DNA from: Vagococcus sp. CY52-2
GTDB lineage: Bacteria > Bacillota > Bacilli > Lactobacillales > Vagococcaceae
Reading direction: 5' to 3'
Length of the DNA stretch: 64,000 nucleotides
NCBI RefSeq assembly: GCF_022655055.1
Contig: NZ_CP093384.1
Span: 1,178,001 to 1,242,000 of the forward strand
Of the stretch, positions 16,108 to 24,667 are shown piece by piece. The notes under the pieces were generated by a model that saw only the letters and a list, made by a program, of their open reading frames with translations, did no database searches and was not told the origin of the DNA. Every line of letters starts with the position of its first letter. Positions within the stretch are counted from its first letter, which is position 1. The translations under genes were made by a program, and so were the position numbers.

Positions 16108-17082
16108 TTACTCCTTATCTAGTATCCATTCAGTGTAACGATTTTTCAAAACATCCTGTGTTTCAGCTATAAGTTCTTGAATAATTTCCTCACACGTTTG
16201 ATCATCCGTTTTGATCATACCAGCAATTTGTCCTGCCATCATAGAACTATTTTTTATATCCCCATCAATGACTGCTCGTTTTAAAGCTCCCTTACCTAGA
16301 TCTTCCAATCGATCAAAATCAGGTTGTTCTTTACCACCTTCAACACGTTCTGCTTTTTCAAATGTTTGAGTCAATTTATTTCGAAGGCCTCTAACTGGAT
16401 GACCAGTTAGCATTCCTGTCACAACGGTATCTATATCTTTTGCTTTAACTACTTTTGTTTTAAAATTATTATGAGCAATAGATTCTTTTGATACTAAAAA
16501 TCTAGTTCCAAGTTGAACAGCTTGTGCGCCAAGCATTAATGCTGCTGCAACACCTCGTCCATCCCCAATTCCCCCTGCAGCGATAACAGGGATACTAACT
16601 GCATCAGCTACTTGCGGAACGAGCGTCATGGTAGTAGATTTTCCAATATGTCCGCCACCTTCCATTCCTTCAACCACAACCGCATCTGCGCCTTCTTTTT
16701 CCATGCGTTTGGCTTGTGCCACTGACGCAACAACTGGTATCACGATAATGCCTGCTTCTTTAAAACGTTTCATGTATTTACCTGGTGAACCTGCACCTGT
16801 TGTAATCACTTTTACTCGCTCTTCAATCACTAAGTCAACGATGTCTTCAACAAATGGGGACATTAACATGATATTGACCCCAAATGTTTTATCAGTTAGC
16901 GTTCTTGCCGCTTGAATTTTTTCTTGAATCACCTCTTTTGGTGCATGACCTGATGCAATCAGTCCTAAACCTCCTGCATTTGACACTGCACTGGCTAACG
17001 TTTCTTCCGCCACCCAAGCCATTGCACCTTGAATGACGGGATATTCTATATTTAAAAGTTGACAAATTGTCGATTGTTTCAT
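16108..17082 (-). CDS. fabK: FMN-dependent enoyl-ACP reductase II
   Basis: 324-residue TIM-barrel flavoprotein of the nitronate monooxygenase/FabK family. It has the N-terminal PVIQGAMAWVA, EGMEGGGHIGKSTT and PVIAAGGIGDGRG flavin-binding motifs. Within a fab operon it is the FabK reductase that completes each cycle using NAD(P)H. No fabI is present here. FabK enzymes are known for insensitivity to triclosan. A GAGGTG site precedes the ATG, and an attenuator-like hairpin lies between acpP and this gene. Confidence 0.95.
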   Translation of the reverse strand: MKQSTICQLLNIEYPVIQGAMAWVAEETLASAVSNAGGLGLIASGHAPKEVIQEKIQAARTLTDKTFGVNIMLMSPFVEDIVDLVIEERVKVITTGAGSPGKYMKRFKEAGIIVIPVVASVAQAKRMEKEGADAVVVEGMEGGGHIGKSTTMTLVPQVADAVSIPVIAAGGIGDGRGVAAALMLGAQAVQLGTRFLVSKESIAHNNFKTKVVKAKDIDTVVTGMLTGHPVRGLRNKLTQTFEKAERVEGGKEQPDFDRLEDLGKGALKRAVIDGDIKNSSMMAGQIAGMIKTDDQTCEEIIQELIAETQDVLKNRYTEWILDKE

Positions 17083-17103
17083 CGATTCACCTCATTTTTG
17101 GTT

Positions 17104-17144
17104 TTAAAAAAATAGCTATCGGTCAATAACAACCAATGCTATTT
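17104..17144 (-). terminator. Intra-operon terminator/attenuator after acpP
   Basis: Stem AAATAGC.. / ..GCTATTT (arms 17132-17144 and 17110-17123, one bulge, one G-U pair on the minus strand) is followed by a T run. It lies inside the 67-base acpP-fabK gap, so part of transcription probably stops after acpP, raising acpP mRNA over the downstream genes. Confidence 0.7.
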
Positions 17145-17149
17145 ATATC

Positions 17150-17395
17150 TTATTTATTTGCAGCAATTTGTTTGTCAACGAAATTAACTAAATCTTGAAC
17201 TGTTGTTAATCCTTCATCTGTTTCAATCTTGACATCATATTCTTCAAATGCGTCTTCAATATCATTTAGAATTTGGAATAAATCTAAACTATCTGCATCT
17301 AATTCTTCTCTAAAGTTTGTTGTTAATTGTACTTCTTCTTCCTCTTTCCCTAATTGATCCACAATGATTTCCTGAATTTTCTCAAATGTTGTCAT
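17150..17395 (-). CDS. acpP: Acyl carrier protein
   Basis: 81-residue acidic helical protein with the phosphopantetheine serine S36 in DADSLD. It carries growing acyl chains as thioesters. The start at MTTFEKIQ follows a GGAGG site. The frame is open five codons further upstream, but the site lies between. It sits between fabH and fabK, as in other FabT-regulated operons. An attenuator follows. Confidence 0.95.
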   Translation of the reverse strand: MTTFEKIQEIIVDQLGKEEEEVQLTTNFREELDADSLDLFQILNDIEDAFEEYDVKIETDEGLTTVQDLVNFVDKQIAANK

Positions 17396-17415
17396 AGTTG
17401 TTTCCTCCAATAAAT

Positions 17416-18384
17416 TTATAATTTAATTAATAGACTACCCCAAGTAAGACCTGCACCATATCCTGTTAATAGGCACAATGAGTTACCAGATAGTGTCACT
17501 ATTTTTTTATTCACCACATCATCCAATAAAATAGGGATAGATGCAGCTGACGTGTTACCAAATTGTGCCACGTTAGTTAAAAATTTTTCCTTCTTGATTC
17601 CCGTTTTTTTCGAAAGAGCTAAAAGAATACGATAATTGGCTTGATGAGCTAATACAAAATCAATTTCGTTAGATGTCGTATTGTTAGTTTCTAAAATCTG
17701 CACCATATTTTTCGAGACATCCCTTAATGCAAAATCAAAAATTTGTTTCCCATTCATTGTCAAATAAGGCTGTCCAGTTACATCACTAAAACGATTTTGT
17801 CTTATATGACTATGGCCATATAAAGCACTTGATCTCCTACCGTCTGCTTGGATCAATTCTCCTATAAAACTAGGTGTATCAGAAGTTTTTTCTATTAAAA
17901 CACCACCTGATCCATCGCCAAACAATACAGCTGTTTGCCTATCTGACCAATCAACTAGCCGACTCATCACATCTGTCCCTATCACAAGAGCACGTTGTAT
18001 ATGTTCTCCTGACAAATAGTTCTTTACCACTGATAAGGCATAAATAAATCCAGAGCAAGCAGCATTAATATCAAAACAAATCGATCGGTGAGCCCCAATA
18101 CTCTCTTGTACTAAACACGCAACAGACGGTGTTGACATATCAGCTGACATTGTCGCAACGATAATTAAATCAATTGAGTTAGCATCAATATCTTTTACTA
18201 ATTGTTTTGCTACCTCAATACTTAATGAAGTTGTCGTTTCTTCTACAGCAATACGTCTCTCTTTAATTCCTGTTCGTTGCTCAATCCACTCATCGCTAGT
18301 ATCTAAAAATATTTCTAGCTCTTTATTCGTGACGTTCTTTTTCGGTAATGCTTTCGCTGTTTTAGTTATCTTAGGATATAGCAT
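17416..18384 (-). CDS. fabH: 3-oxoacyl-ACP synthase III
   Basis: 322 residues with catalytic C110 in [13 protein letters not shown], a histidine in [11 protein letters not shown] and asparagine in [10 protein letters not shown]. It condenses acetyl-CoA with malonyl-ACP to start each chain. The ATG at 18384 is preferred over an adjoining GTG because of spacing from a GGGAG site. It lies 18 bases after fabT. Confidence 0.95.
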   Translation of the reverse strand: MLYPKITKTAKALPKKNVTNKELEIFLDTSDEWIEQRTGIKERRIAVEETTTSLSIEVAKQLVKDIDANSIDLIIVATMSADMSTPSVACLVQESIGAHRSICFDINAACSGFIYALSVVKNYLSGEHIQRALVIGTDVMSRLVDWSDRQTAVLFGDGSGGVLIEKTSDTPSFIGELIQADGRRSSALYGHSHIRQNRFSDVTGQPYLTMNGKQIFDFALRDVSKNMVQILETNNTTSNEIDFVLAHQANYRILLALSKKTGIKKEKFLTNVAQFGNTSAASIPILLDDVVNKKIVTLSGNSLCLLTGYGAGLTWGSLLIKL

Positions 18385-18402
18385 CACTTACTCCCTACTT
18401 AC

Positions 18403-18843
18403 TTAATAATATTTTTTTAAAAAATGATGCAAGCTACTAAGGCCTTTAACCAATGCTTTTTTTTCTTCCTCAGACATATCCTCTAGCACTGCTTCAACCA
18501 TTTTTTTATGGAAATGCTGATGGACGCGATAAAATAATCGACCTCTATTTGTTAATTTTAATCGAACAATACGGCGATCACTTTCACTTCTCACACGATC
18601 AACATAACCTTTTTTCACCAAATTATTGATTGCAACAGTCAATGTTCCGACGGTTATTGACAATTCTTTTGCTACTTCACCTGTTGTTTTGTTTCCACCC
18701 ATACCAATGGCTTCTATGGTATGCATTTCTTTAATTGATAAATCAGAAAAATCACTCTTTTTTAGTTCAGTTTCTTCAATGGTTAAAATGTCATTAAATA
18801 CTTTAACTAATTGTGAATTGACAATCGTAATTTTCTCATCCAT
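18403..18843 (-). CDS. fabT: MarR-family repressor of fatty acid synthesis FabT
   Basis: 146-residue winged-helix MarR regulator. The HTH is seen in TTGEVAKELSITVGTLTVAINNLVKKGYVDR and the wing in RSESDRRIVRLKLT. In lactobacilli and streptococci FabT, with acyl-ACP as corepressor, represses the fab operon. The start is the ATG at 18843 after an AGGAAGAGG site. The longer open frame upstream actually translates the operator DNA. Three TTTGATWATCAAA boxes upstream indicate autoregulation. Confidence 0.93.
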   Translation of the reverse strand: MDEKITIVNSQLVKVFNDILTIEETELKKSDFSDLSIKEMHTIEAIGMGGNKTTGEVAKELSITVGTLTVAINNLVKKGYVDRVRSESDRRIVRLKLTNRGRLFYRVHQHFHKKMVEAVLEDMSEEEKKALVKGLSSLHHFLKKYY

Positions 18844-18866
18844 ATACTTGCCTCTTCCTTTAATTG

Positions 18867-18974
18867 TTTGATAATCAAAGTATATGGGTAAAAAAAAGAA
18901 AAAGCAATGTGAAATAGTTTGATAATCAAATGATTTGATAATCAAAGTATATGGAATGGTTTTATAAAATGCAA
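18867..18974 (-). promoter_or_regulatory. fab operon promoter with three FabT boxes
   Basis: The -35 TTGCAT (18969-18974) and -10 TATACT (18946-18951) are 17 bases apart. Three copies of the palindrome TTTGAT-A/T-ATCAAA lie at 18934-18946 (touching the -10 and start point), 18918-18930 and 18867-18879 (in the leader, next to the fabT ribosome binding site). They fit the published FabT operator shape. Confidence 0.85.
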
Positions 18975-19047
18975 GCTTTTTTTTATAAAATTTTTATTTT
19001 GGCATTTAATCATTACGTTAAACATTGATATAATAAGGTTTTTAAAT

Positions 19048-19076
19048 ATAAAAAAAAGAGAGGTTTATAACCCCTC
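19048..19076 (-). terminator. Terminator overlapping the YitT gene end
   Basis: Arms AACCCCTC (19069-19076) and GAGAGGTT (19058-19065) form a stem with one G-U pair on the minus strand, followed by seven or more T. The last codons and stop of the gene lie inside the hairpin. Confidence 0.75.
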
Positions 19077-19973
19077 CACTCTTGATGCTCTAATTTTCTT
19101 TTGATCATCTTCGCTCCAAAATTGGCCAACAACTGTTTGAGTTGGAATAATATTAATAAAGGCTTTATCATCTGCATTATAGACGGCCTGTTCTAAATCA
19201 TATAATTCATAGCGAGTCACAACCATCATAATAACTGAAACATCTTTACGTGAAAATACTCCAGTTCCTGGTAACAAAGTCATCCCACGTACAATTGATT
19301 GTTGAACAGAAAAAATAACTTCTTCCGTTCTATTTGTCATAATAAAAGCGGTCACTTTTTGATGACTTGTGTGTATTTTATCTACCACTTGAGTTGTACA
19401 AAAAATTGAAATAATAGTATATAACGCTGATTCCCAACTGAATAAGAAACCAGCAGCTGCAATGATAAATAGATTGATAATAAACATCAGTGATCCCACT
19501 GTTCTACCGGTTGTCTTTGATAAAACTAAAGAGACAATATCCATCCCACCAGTACTAAATCCATATTTCATCGTAAGTCCAACAGCTAACCCAGACAATA
19601 CCCCACCAATGATTGCATTCATTAAGGGATTATCTGTCACTTGTACAACAGGAATAACGATGGTCATCACAGATACTGACAAGACAGTTAATAAACTTAG
19701 AATGGTAGCCGAACGACCTAATTTTATCCAACCTAAAATAGCAATCGGGATATTTAATATAAAAATCCAAATCCCTGTCCCAATATTTATATTAAATGCC
19801 TTAGCTAAAACACCAGAAATTAATTGCGATATCCCGTTTACCCCGACTGAAAAAACATCAGCGGGAATCAAAAACATATTTAAGCCAACAGCTATGGCTA
19901 AACCAGCAATAATAATAATTAGCCCTTGCTTAATTGCTTCATTTTTACGATATGCCTCGGTGATATTTCCCAA
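19065..19973 (-). CDS. YitT family membrane protein (DUF161/DUF2179)
   Basis: 302 residues. About five transmembrane helices fill the first 200 residues (for example IIIIAGLAIAVGLNMFLIP near 19-37), followed by a soluble C-terminal DUF2179 domain with the G-x-T-L-L-P-G-x-G-V-F-S motif (about 245-256). The family is widespread in Firmicutes and of uncertain function. The start is a TTG preceded by GGGAGG at 8 bases. It lies 29 bases after the nitroreductase, probably one operon. Confidence 0.88.
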   Translation of the reverse strand: MGNITEAYRKNEAIKQGLIIIIAGLAIAVGLNMFLIPADVFSVGVNGISQLISGVLAKAFNINIGTGIWIFILNIPIAILGWIKLGRSATILSLLTVLSVSVMTIVIPVVQVTDNPLMNAIIGGVLSGLAVGLTMKYGFSTGGMDIVSLVLSKTTGRTVGSLMFIINLFIIAAAGFLFSWESALYTIISIFCTTQVVDKIHTSHQKVTAFIMTNRTEEVIFSVQQSIVRGMTLLPGTGVFSRKDVSVIMMVVTRYELYDLEQAVYNADDKAFINIIPTQTVVGQFWSEDDQKKIRASRVEGL

Positions 19974-20002
19974 ATCAACTGCCTCCCTTTATTCATCATA
20001 AA

Positions 20003-20752
20003 TTAGTCAATCATAAATCCTTGTTTTTCAATATCTGATTTTATTCTCAATCGTTTTTCAGGTTTTCGATTCATCCCTTGTGTAATTTGATGAGTAAATG
20101 AGTCAATTCTCTTATTAGCATCTCGCAAATCATAATAATCAGTTACGATATTATCGTATTTTTTTAATTTACCAATATAGTTATCAAACGTTTGATAATT
20201 TTCTTCAAAAAACATCATTTCTTTTGGTAAACGTGGTTTCAATTGTGGCTCTTGATCTTTATAACCTATAGCTAACCCCAGAACGGCAAAGGTTAATTCT
20301 GGTAATTCCAATAATTCTTTTACTGCCTCATTATCATTTAAAATACTTCCTAAAAAAACAGTACCAAGATCTAAACTTTCAGCAGCTAAATTTACATTTT
20401 GCGCAGCTAAAACAGCATCGGTCATTGCAACCATATAACGATCCATATTATGTAGAACAGAGGTCTCTTGATTATTTTCTGTCGCAATTTGTTTATTTCG
20501 ATATTGATCAGCCACAAAAATAAACACATGACTTGCTTCAGCCACATAAGGTTGATTGCAAATGTTAGCCAACTTTTGTTTCTTTTCTTTTGATGTTAAA
20601 CACACTATACTATACGACTGCATAAAATTACTTGTTGCGGTATGTCTGGCAACATCAACCAATGTATCAACAATATCTTGTGATAATGTTTTATCCTTAA
20701 ATTTTCTAATACTCTTATGACGTAATTGTAAATGAATTACTTCATTCATCAT
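20003..20752 (-). CDS. NADPH-dependent nitroreductase/flavin reductase (NfsA/FRP type)
   Basis: 249-residue FMN-binding nitroreductase-fold protein. It has the N-terminal RHKSIRKFKDK motif, ATSNFMQSYSIV (flavin phosphate contacts), an internal LAAESLDLGTVFLGSI segment and AIGYKDQEPQLKPRLPKEMMF near 200-220, as in NfsA/FRP proteins. It transfers electrons from NADPH to nitro compounds or quinones. The physiological substrate is unknown. A GGGAG site precedes tandem ATG codons. Confidence 0.85.
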   Translation of the reverse strand: MMNEVIHLQLRHKSIRKFKDKTLSQDIVDTLVDVARHTATSNFMQSYSIVCLTSKEKKQKLANICNQPYVAEASHVFIFVADQYRNKQIATENNQETSVLHNMDRYMVAMTDAVLAAQNVNLAAESLDLGTVFLGSILNDNEAVKELLELPELTFAVLGLAIGYKDQEPQLKPRLPKEMMFFEENYQTFDNYIGKLKKYDNIVTDYYDLRDANKRIDSFTHQITQGMNRKPEKRLRIKSDIEKQGFMID

Positions 20753-20844
20753 TAAAACTCCCTTTCTAGAAAAATTTCATATAACTAATCGTAGTATAAC
20801 ATTGGTTGGTTTAAAAATCATGATGAACAAGTTAGAATTCATAA

Positions 20845-20881
20845 AATAAAAGCAAGAGATAGTTGGTCCCTTGCTTTTATT
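20845..20881 (-). terminator. Terminator of the LPXTG nucleotidase gene
   Basis: A 12-bp perfect stem (AATAAAAGCAAG at 20845-20856, its complement at 20870-20881) is followed by a TTAT tract on the minus strand. Confidence 0.75.
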
Positions 20882-20895
20882 AATCATTCATTTAT

Positions 20896-23346
20896 TTAAG
20901 ATGCTTTATTTTTAAAAACATAAGTAGCTGAAGCCACTGCCGTTAGAATCAGACCAATACTAACAAAATTAAATACTTTTTCACCTGTTTTTGGTAAACT
21001 ATTTGTTGTTGTTGGTTTATTTTTAGTCGTATTATTAGCAGTTGCTTTAGCTAAATTCTTTATAGCTTTTGTAAGAGCTTCTTCAACTTCTTTTACAGTA
21101 TCTACCGTTACATCTATCTCTTTTGATTGGGCATCTGTTAATACCTTATTTGCCTCTGTTAGAGCGTTAGTTAATACGTGCCAAGTATTAACTGTATAAT
21201 CCACTTCTTTTAAACGATCTGTTTCTTTTACTAAAGCTTTTAATGTTTTTATTGATACCAATGCTTCTTTTTGTTTTACTAAGGCACTATTGATTTCTTT
21301 TGCTTTTGATTCGTCTTTATCTGTTAATACTTTTTCTGCTTTGACTAACTCTTCACTAAAAGCTATCCAACTCTTTACTGTATAATCAGATTCCGATAAT
21401 TTTTTACTCTCAGTTATCGTTTTCTCAAGTTCTTCTAAAGGCGTCGCTATAATATCTTCACTAGTTTCACTTGGTATAATACGTGAATAAGGGATTGCTT
21501 TTTCATAATCCATAATAGCATATTTTGCAGAACGAATTGGGAGTATTTTTTCACTCTTATCTACACTAATGTCACTTAAAAAATCAGTAAATACTTGATC
21601 TAATGATGGTCCTTCTTCACGAGAGCCACCTAACATAGTATAACCATCGCCACCTGCTGCTAAGAAATCATTAGTGGCTAATTTATACATTTTAGATTCA
21701 TCTAAACGTTCAAATTCTCCTGTTGCTTTATTTTTAATTTTAATTGACCAAACACGTTGTCCAGCTTGATTATCTTCAGGTTTATTACCTGCTCCTTGTT
21801 TCGTTGAATCATAATGAATTTTTACAGAGTCTGATACTTGTAAGAATCCACCATTGCGTCCTAAGATAGGCTGTTTTGTTGTTTCATCTATCATAACCTG
21901 ACCTGTTGATTTATCTTTTTGAACCTCAGAACGTAGGGAATACTCAAACATCTCTTTGATTTCTTTACCTGTCACATCAATTTGAGAAATAGTATTGCCA
22001 AAAGGTAGAACTGCTAAAATATCCCCTTTTGTCACTTTTCCTTTATTAATGTTGGTACGAATTCCTCCACCATTAATTACAGCCAAGTCTGTTTGTCCAT
22101 TTTTAAATCCAGTTTGTCCATAATCATATAGTGAGTCAGCGATAATATTTCCTAAGTTTGTTTCTCTTGTCCGAACATTATCCCCTTGACCTTCAAATTG
22201 AACAGGATTATTTTCTAGAACAACTTGATTCATTTCGTCATCAAATTTCTGTTTTGTTTCATCAATTATTTTCTTTATCGTTTCATCTTCTTTAATGTCT
22301 TTAAACTCTGATGCTGGTATTAATTCTGCTTTAAAAGTTGGATTTTCACCATTATAACTGATATTAATTAACCCAACGTTATTTAAATAATTTCCAGTTT
22401 GTGCTAGTAATACATTCCCATAGGTTTGGCCAGTAGGAAGAGCTGTATGAGAATGACCGTCTAATACCACTATTTTTTCTTTATGATATGTCTCAGATAA
22501 ATTTTTTGCTAATGTATCACCACGCCACTCTACCGGAGTTGTTTGATCTACTCCAAGATGACTCAAAAAGACAAACACATCTGCCTTACCTTTCAATTGC
22601 TCCATCATTTTTTTAGCTACAGGGATTGGATCAGCAAATGTCACATTTTTAACATTATCTGGATGTGTTTTAAACGCTGTCTCTGGTGTTGATAACCCTA
22701 TCACTGCAAATTTTTTCCCGTCTTTTTCAATCATCTGATAGGGCTTAAATGACTCTTTACCATTTTTTTCAACATTAGCAGATACCATAGGTAAAATCTG
22801 TTGATATGCCATGGCTTGATCATAACCAAAATCAAATTCATGATTTCCAACTGCAACAGCATCATAAGGAATATGGCTCATAGCACGTGCCATGTCCATC
22901 CCTTTACCAAAATTTGAAATGGCTAATCCTTGCATAGCATCTCCACTATCAAGCATTAATGTTGGATTTTTGCTATCTTTAAATGTTTTTAGCTTAGCTA
23001 AACCAATCACTTTTCCATCTTCATACTGCATACGTCCATGCATATCATTTGTATGCATAATACTAAAATTAAAATCTGTTGGTTTATTTTTCTTTTCTTG
23101 GCTACTTTCTGAATTGGTTACTGATTCATCAGTAGACAATTCGCTATCATCTGTTTGTTTTTCTTCTTTTGTAGATGTACTTGTTTCTTTTTGATTATTT
23201 TCTTGTATTTCTACATTTTCTGTTGTAGTTGTCGTCGTTTCTTGTGTTTCTTCAGCAAACACTGGTATTGCTGGAAAAAGAATACCAAAAACTAACATAA
23301 AGCATAACAAACTAATAAATTTTACCGAAACCTTTCCTTTTTCCAA
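20896..23346 (-). CDS. Cell-wall-anchored 5'-nucleotidase / 2',3'-cyclic phosphodiesterase
   Basis: 816 residues from a TTG start placed 6 bases after GGAGGAG. In order: a signal peptide ending PVFA, a Ser/Thr/Glu-rich spacer, and a calcineurin-like phosphoesterase domain with IMHTNDMHGRM, DSGDAMQG and AVGNHEFDFG metal motifs. Then comes the 5'-nucleotidase C-terminal domain (INGGGIRTNI, AAGGDGYTM), two FIVAR-like helical repeats (each with a YTV-x-(S/T)-W motif, about 640-770), LPKTG at 784-788, a hydrophobic span and a basic tail. Sortase would anchor it to peptidoglycan. Homologues such as staphylococcal AdsA make adenosine from extracellular nucleotides. It is transcribed alone. Confidence 0.9.
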   Translation of the reverse strand: MEKGKVSVKFISLLCFMLVFGILFPAIPVFAEETQETTTTTTENVEIQENNQKETSTSTKEEKQTDDSELSTDESVTNSESSQEKKNKPTDFNFSIMHTNDMHGRMQYEDGKVIGLAKLKTFKDSKNPTLMLDSGDAMQGLAISNFGKGMDMARAMSHIPYDAVAVGNHEFDFGYDQAMAYQQILPMVSANVEKNGKESFKPYQMIEKDGKKFAVIGLSTPETAFKTHPDNVKNVTFADPIPVAKKMMEQLKGKADVFVFLSHLGVDQTTPVEWRGDTLAKNLSETYHKEKIVVLDGHSHTALPTGQTYGNVLLAQTGNYLNNVGLINISYNGENPTFKAELIPASEFKDIKEDETIKKIIDETKQKFDDEMNQVVLENNPVQFEGQGDNVRTRETNLGNIIADSLYDYGQTGFKNGQTDLAVINGGGIRTNINKGKVTKGDILAVLPFGNTISQIDVTGKEIKEMFEYSLRSEVQKDKSTGQVMIDETTKQPILGRNGGFLQVSDSVKIHYDSTKQGAGNKPEDNQAGQRVWSIKIKNKATGEFERLDESKMYKLATNDFLAAGGDGYTMLGGSREEGPSLDQVFTDFLSDISVDKSEKILPIRSAKYAIMDYEKAIPYSRIIPSETSEDIIATPLEELEKTITESKKLSESDYTVKSWIAFSEELVKAEKVLTDKDESKAKEINSALVKQKEALVSIKTLKALVKETDRLKEVDYTVNTWHVLTNALTEANKVLTDAQSKEIDVTVDTVKEVEEALTKAIKNLAKATANNTTKNKPTTTNSLPKTGEKVFNFVSIGLILTAVASATYVFKNKAS

Positions 23347-23569
23347 TGCCATCTCCTCCATTATAATTAATTCATTTTTACACACTTTATTATAACAAAA
23401 TTCACAAAATAAGCTATGTTTAATCCAACTATTGAGTTAGTAGTTCATTAATTAATAAATGGACAAATTAAATAATGTTCCATCAAACAAGACAAACAAC
23501 AAATACATATTCGTTTATAAAACCTAGATAACGCTAGTTATAATAATAATTAAATTGATACCTATCAAA

Positions 23570-23604
23570 TAAAAAAACAGATAGCCAATTCTATCTGTTT
23601 TTTA
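23570..23604 (-). terminator. Terminator of the asparaginase gene
   Basis: Stem ACAGATAG/CTATCTGT (23577-23584, 23591-23598) flanked by A and T runs. Seven T follow on the minus strand. Confidence 0.85.
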
Positions 23605-23618
23605 TCTTGTCTATTTAA

Positions 23619-24587
23619 TTAAATTTCAGTCATATAATGTCTAAGTTCTTCTTTATTGAGTTTAGCATTTAATGCAACTAATAGACGCAATCGTGCTTTA
23701 GGACCAGTAATACCTCTAACAAACATCACGCCCATATTTTTTAATTCTACTCCTCCACCAACATAACTATATATATCTTCTGCTATGCCATTGGCACATC
23801 TTGAAACTAGAGCTATAGGAATATTCTTTTGTAAAACTTTTTCCAAACTCGGCAGTACAGCTGGAGGTAAATTTCCAGCACCAAGAGCTTCTATCACAAT
23901 CCCATCGATGCTTCGTTCTGTTAATAGATCAAATAATGTTCCATCCATACCAGCATAAGCCTTAATAATAGGAATAGTTCCTTCCACTGTTGTAATTGGA
24001 TAAACTTCTTCTTCGATAACATCCTTTAAAAAAATAGGTTTGTTTTTGGATAAAATACCGATTGGACCAAAAGTTGGAGCACGAAAGGTATCGACACTTG
24101 TTGTATGGGTTTTTGTGACAAATCGTGCCTCATGTATTTCATCATTCATCACAACCAACACACCTTTATCACGAGCTGATTCATGGGCAGCTGTAATAAT
24201 TGCCTGCCTAAAGTTATACAACCCATCTGATCCTATTTCATTACTACTTCTCATTGCTCCTGTTAATACCATTGCTAAATTATTTTTCAATGTCAATTCC
24301 AAAAAATAGGCTGTTTCTTCTAACGTATCGGTTCCATGAGTTATCACAACACCCACAAAATTTTCTGATTGGGCTTTTACGATACGCTCTTTTAATAATA
24401 ACATCTCTTTAGGGGTGATATGTGGTGAGGGTAAATTGAATACCTCTTCAACAACTAAGTCTATGTCTTTTGGTAATGGTAAAAATTTATCACCTAGTGG
24501 ATGTTTATTGGATAAGCTAACCCCTACACCATCTTCTTGCGTCATGGAAATCGTTCCGCCTGTGTGTAAAACGAGTACTCTTTTCAT
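23619..24587 (-). CDS. L-asparaginase
   Basis: 322 residues. The first catalytic threonine is in HTGGTIS near the N-terminus and the second in THGTDTLEETA near residue 90. The substrate loop GAMRSSNEIGSDG and conserved ...YNFRQAI follow. It hydrolyses asparagine to aspartate and ammonia. There is no signal peptide, so a cytoplasmic enzyme is expected. The ATG at 24587 with GAGGTGA upstream is preferred over a GTG three codons earlier. Confidence 0.92.
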   Translation of the reverse strand: MKRVLVLHTGGTISMTQEDGVGVSLSNKHPLGDKFLPLPKDIDLVVEEVFNLPSPHITPKEMLLLKERIVKAQSENFVGVVITHGTDTLEETAYFLELTLKNNLAMVLTGAMRSSNEIGSDGLYNFRQAIITAAHESARDKGVLVVMNDEIHEARFVTKTHTTSVDTFRAPTFGPIGILSKNKPIFLKDVIEEEVYPITTVEGTIPIIKAYAGMDGTLFDLLTERSIDGIVIEALGAGNLPPAVLPSLEKVLQKNIPIALVSRCANGIAEDIYSYVGGGVELKNMGVMFVRGITGPKARLRLLVALNAKLNKEELRHYMTEI

Positions 24588-24667
24588 TTCTTTCACCTCA
24601 TCATTTTATAAAACCATTATAGACTTATCTTTATCATAAAACGCTAAAGGGGAATAAATTCTCATTT

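Noticed and set aside
18844-18945. Longer FabT with an extra N-terminus
   Set aside because: The added codons are a translation of the operator DNA, and a good ribosome binding site precedes the internal ATG at 18843.
20181-20198. Perfect palindrome resembling a FabT/AT-rich operator
   Set aside because: It lies in the middle of the nitroreductase coding sequence, with no promoter nearby and a different spacing from the FabT boxes. Most likely chance.
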